From: Venturia oleaginea
Taxonomy: Eukaryota; Ascomycota; Dothideomycetes; Venturiales; Venturiaceae
Reading direction: 5' to 3'
Length of the DNA stretch: 64,000 bases
NCBI GenBank assembly: GCA_013176395.1
Contig: JABMLP010000012.1
Location: forward strand, 248,001 to 312,000
Shown piece by piece: positions 63,111 through 64,000 of this stretch (the stretch's first letter is position 1; every line of letters starts with the position of its first letter). The notes under the pieces are model-generated. The model searched no databases, was not told the DNA's origin, and worked only from the letters and a program-made list of their open reading frames with translations. The position numbers and the translations under genes are program-made.

Positions 63111-64000
63111 AGAGAGAGAGATCTCATAAACCTATCTCCAACCCCAAATAATTTCCGCGTTCCTCCCCCCGAAACAAATTGCATCTTCAACACAAGCACA
63201 AGCACAAGCGCCAAACGCCAAACGCCAAACGCCACACCCGAAGTTCTCATCTCATCGCCAAGCACTCCCGGAGAAAAAAAGACCCTTCCAGCCATCTCAA
63301 AACAACACATCAAACATCAAACATTCAAAAACAAAAAAGCGCATCGGCCTCAAGACCAAATCGTCGGGTCCGACAGGAAAGAAAAAAACCACAAAGCAAA
63401 GATGCCGAAAAGTCCGAGAAGTCCGACGATGCCGATGCCGATGCCGACGCCGATCCAGCGAGGAGGGTAGCTGGTATTTGGGAGCGATGTAAGAGGTCTG
63501 GCGTGGGAATGGAAAGGCAAGTCGCAGCGGCCTCGGGCCTCTCAAAAGCACTAACAGAGAGGGCAAACAACACACACACACACACACACCATGAATTGCT
63601 CATAGTAGCTAAAGGTAAGTCATACTATTAGGGCATTCATAAACCAGTCATTCGTACAAACGACGAGAAACATCACTTCGAAAATTGAAAATTGAAATGC
63701 CAATCAACGAGTTTTGCCACTCCTGATTAACTGAGAGGTTAATAAGAGTAGTATCACCGTTCGCATATGCTATCGAGATAGACGCTGTGGGACGCCTCAT
63801 TGACCAAGCGCACCACAAGACGAGCAGAGGAGCAAGGAAGGACGGAGGTAGTAATCGTAATCTATAAGCATAGCATTCATGTTATTCATTCTTCATCATC
63901 GCTGCATACCAAGCATGCATATCATGAGTGCGAGTAAGAAAAATTTGCCAGACGTCGTCGTGTACGTGGATCTCGACAAGCAAGGCCCTCCAATTTCCAA
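63111..64000. other. Low-complexity and unassigned sequence
   Basis: Contains an AAACGCC repeat near 63210, a GATGCC-type hexamer run near 63425-63450 and a CA repeat at about 63568-63590. A plus frame from 63179 is Lys/His/Ala-rich and built from these repeats, so I do not call it a gene. Confidence 0.5.

Noticed and set aside
62504..63313. 269-codon minus frame of Leu/Ser/Val repeats
   Set aside because: It is produced wholly by the 10-bp minisatellite and has no homology or gene structure.
63179..63631. 150-codon plus frame rich in Lys, His and Ala
   Set aside because: Built from short simple repeats (AAACGCC, GATGCC, CA) with no recognisable domain.

Overview
The window is nuclear DNA of a filamentous ascomycete (Pezizomycotina). 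The evidence is short 45-80 bp introns with GTATGT/GTAAGT donors and CTAAC-type branch sites, eukaryotic genes (RFC3, eS10, Sde2, Vti1), a HET-NACHT-WD40 NLR, F-box and DUF7923 families, and typical fungal transposons. Leotiomycetes is a guess from overall style, not shown. Left block (1-16.4 kb): a nest of LTR retrotransposons. It holds the 5' part of a minus-strand Copia element (Copia-1) with its LTR. Next is a complete Tf1/sushi-type chromovirus (Gypsy-A) with an 11-nt self-primer and PBS. A fragment of a third Copia is split by a solo Copia-1 LTR with a GCCTT target duplication. A second, inverted and 5'-truncated Gypsy copy (Gypsy-B) follows, then a fold-back pair of Copia-1 3' ends. Middle block (16.4-40.8 kb): accessory DNA. 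It holds F-box genes, a 1501-residue HET-NACHT-WD40 protein with 14 nearly identical WD40 units, a complete but frameshifted 8.46-kb Copia (Copia-2) with 1.85-kb LTRs, a C2H2 gene with an internal stop, a LINE relic, and DUF3435 tyrosine-recombinase sequences. The best DUF3435 copy (40259 to 36954, minus) can be rebuilt as five exons and keeps candidate catalytic R, R and Y, but carries two in-frame stops, both explainable as C-to-T changes. It lies at the right edge of the repeat-rich block and reads into it, the position a captain gene has in Starship elements, and the block carries an NLR, a common Starship cargo type. Right block (41.5-64 kb): mostly conserved genes. After a pseudogene cluster (aldehyde dehydrogenase, two unknown remnants) come rfc3, rps10 (start codon split by an intron) back to back with sde2, an FAD amine-oxidase-like gene, vti1, a degenerate kinase-like gene, a TIR element with a MuDR-like zinc-domain ORF, a Tc1/mariner element with one frameshift, a small coiled-coil protein, a three-exon cysteine-rich secreted protein, and a CCCH/DUF7923 gene with a one-base frameshift. 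A 52-unit 10-bp minisatellite lies near the right end.
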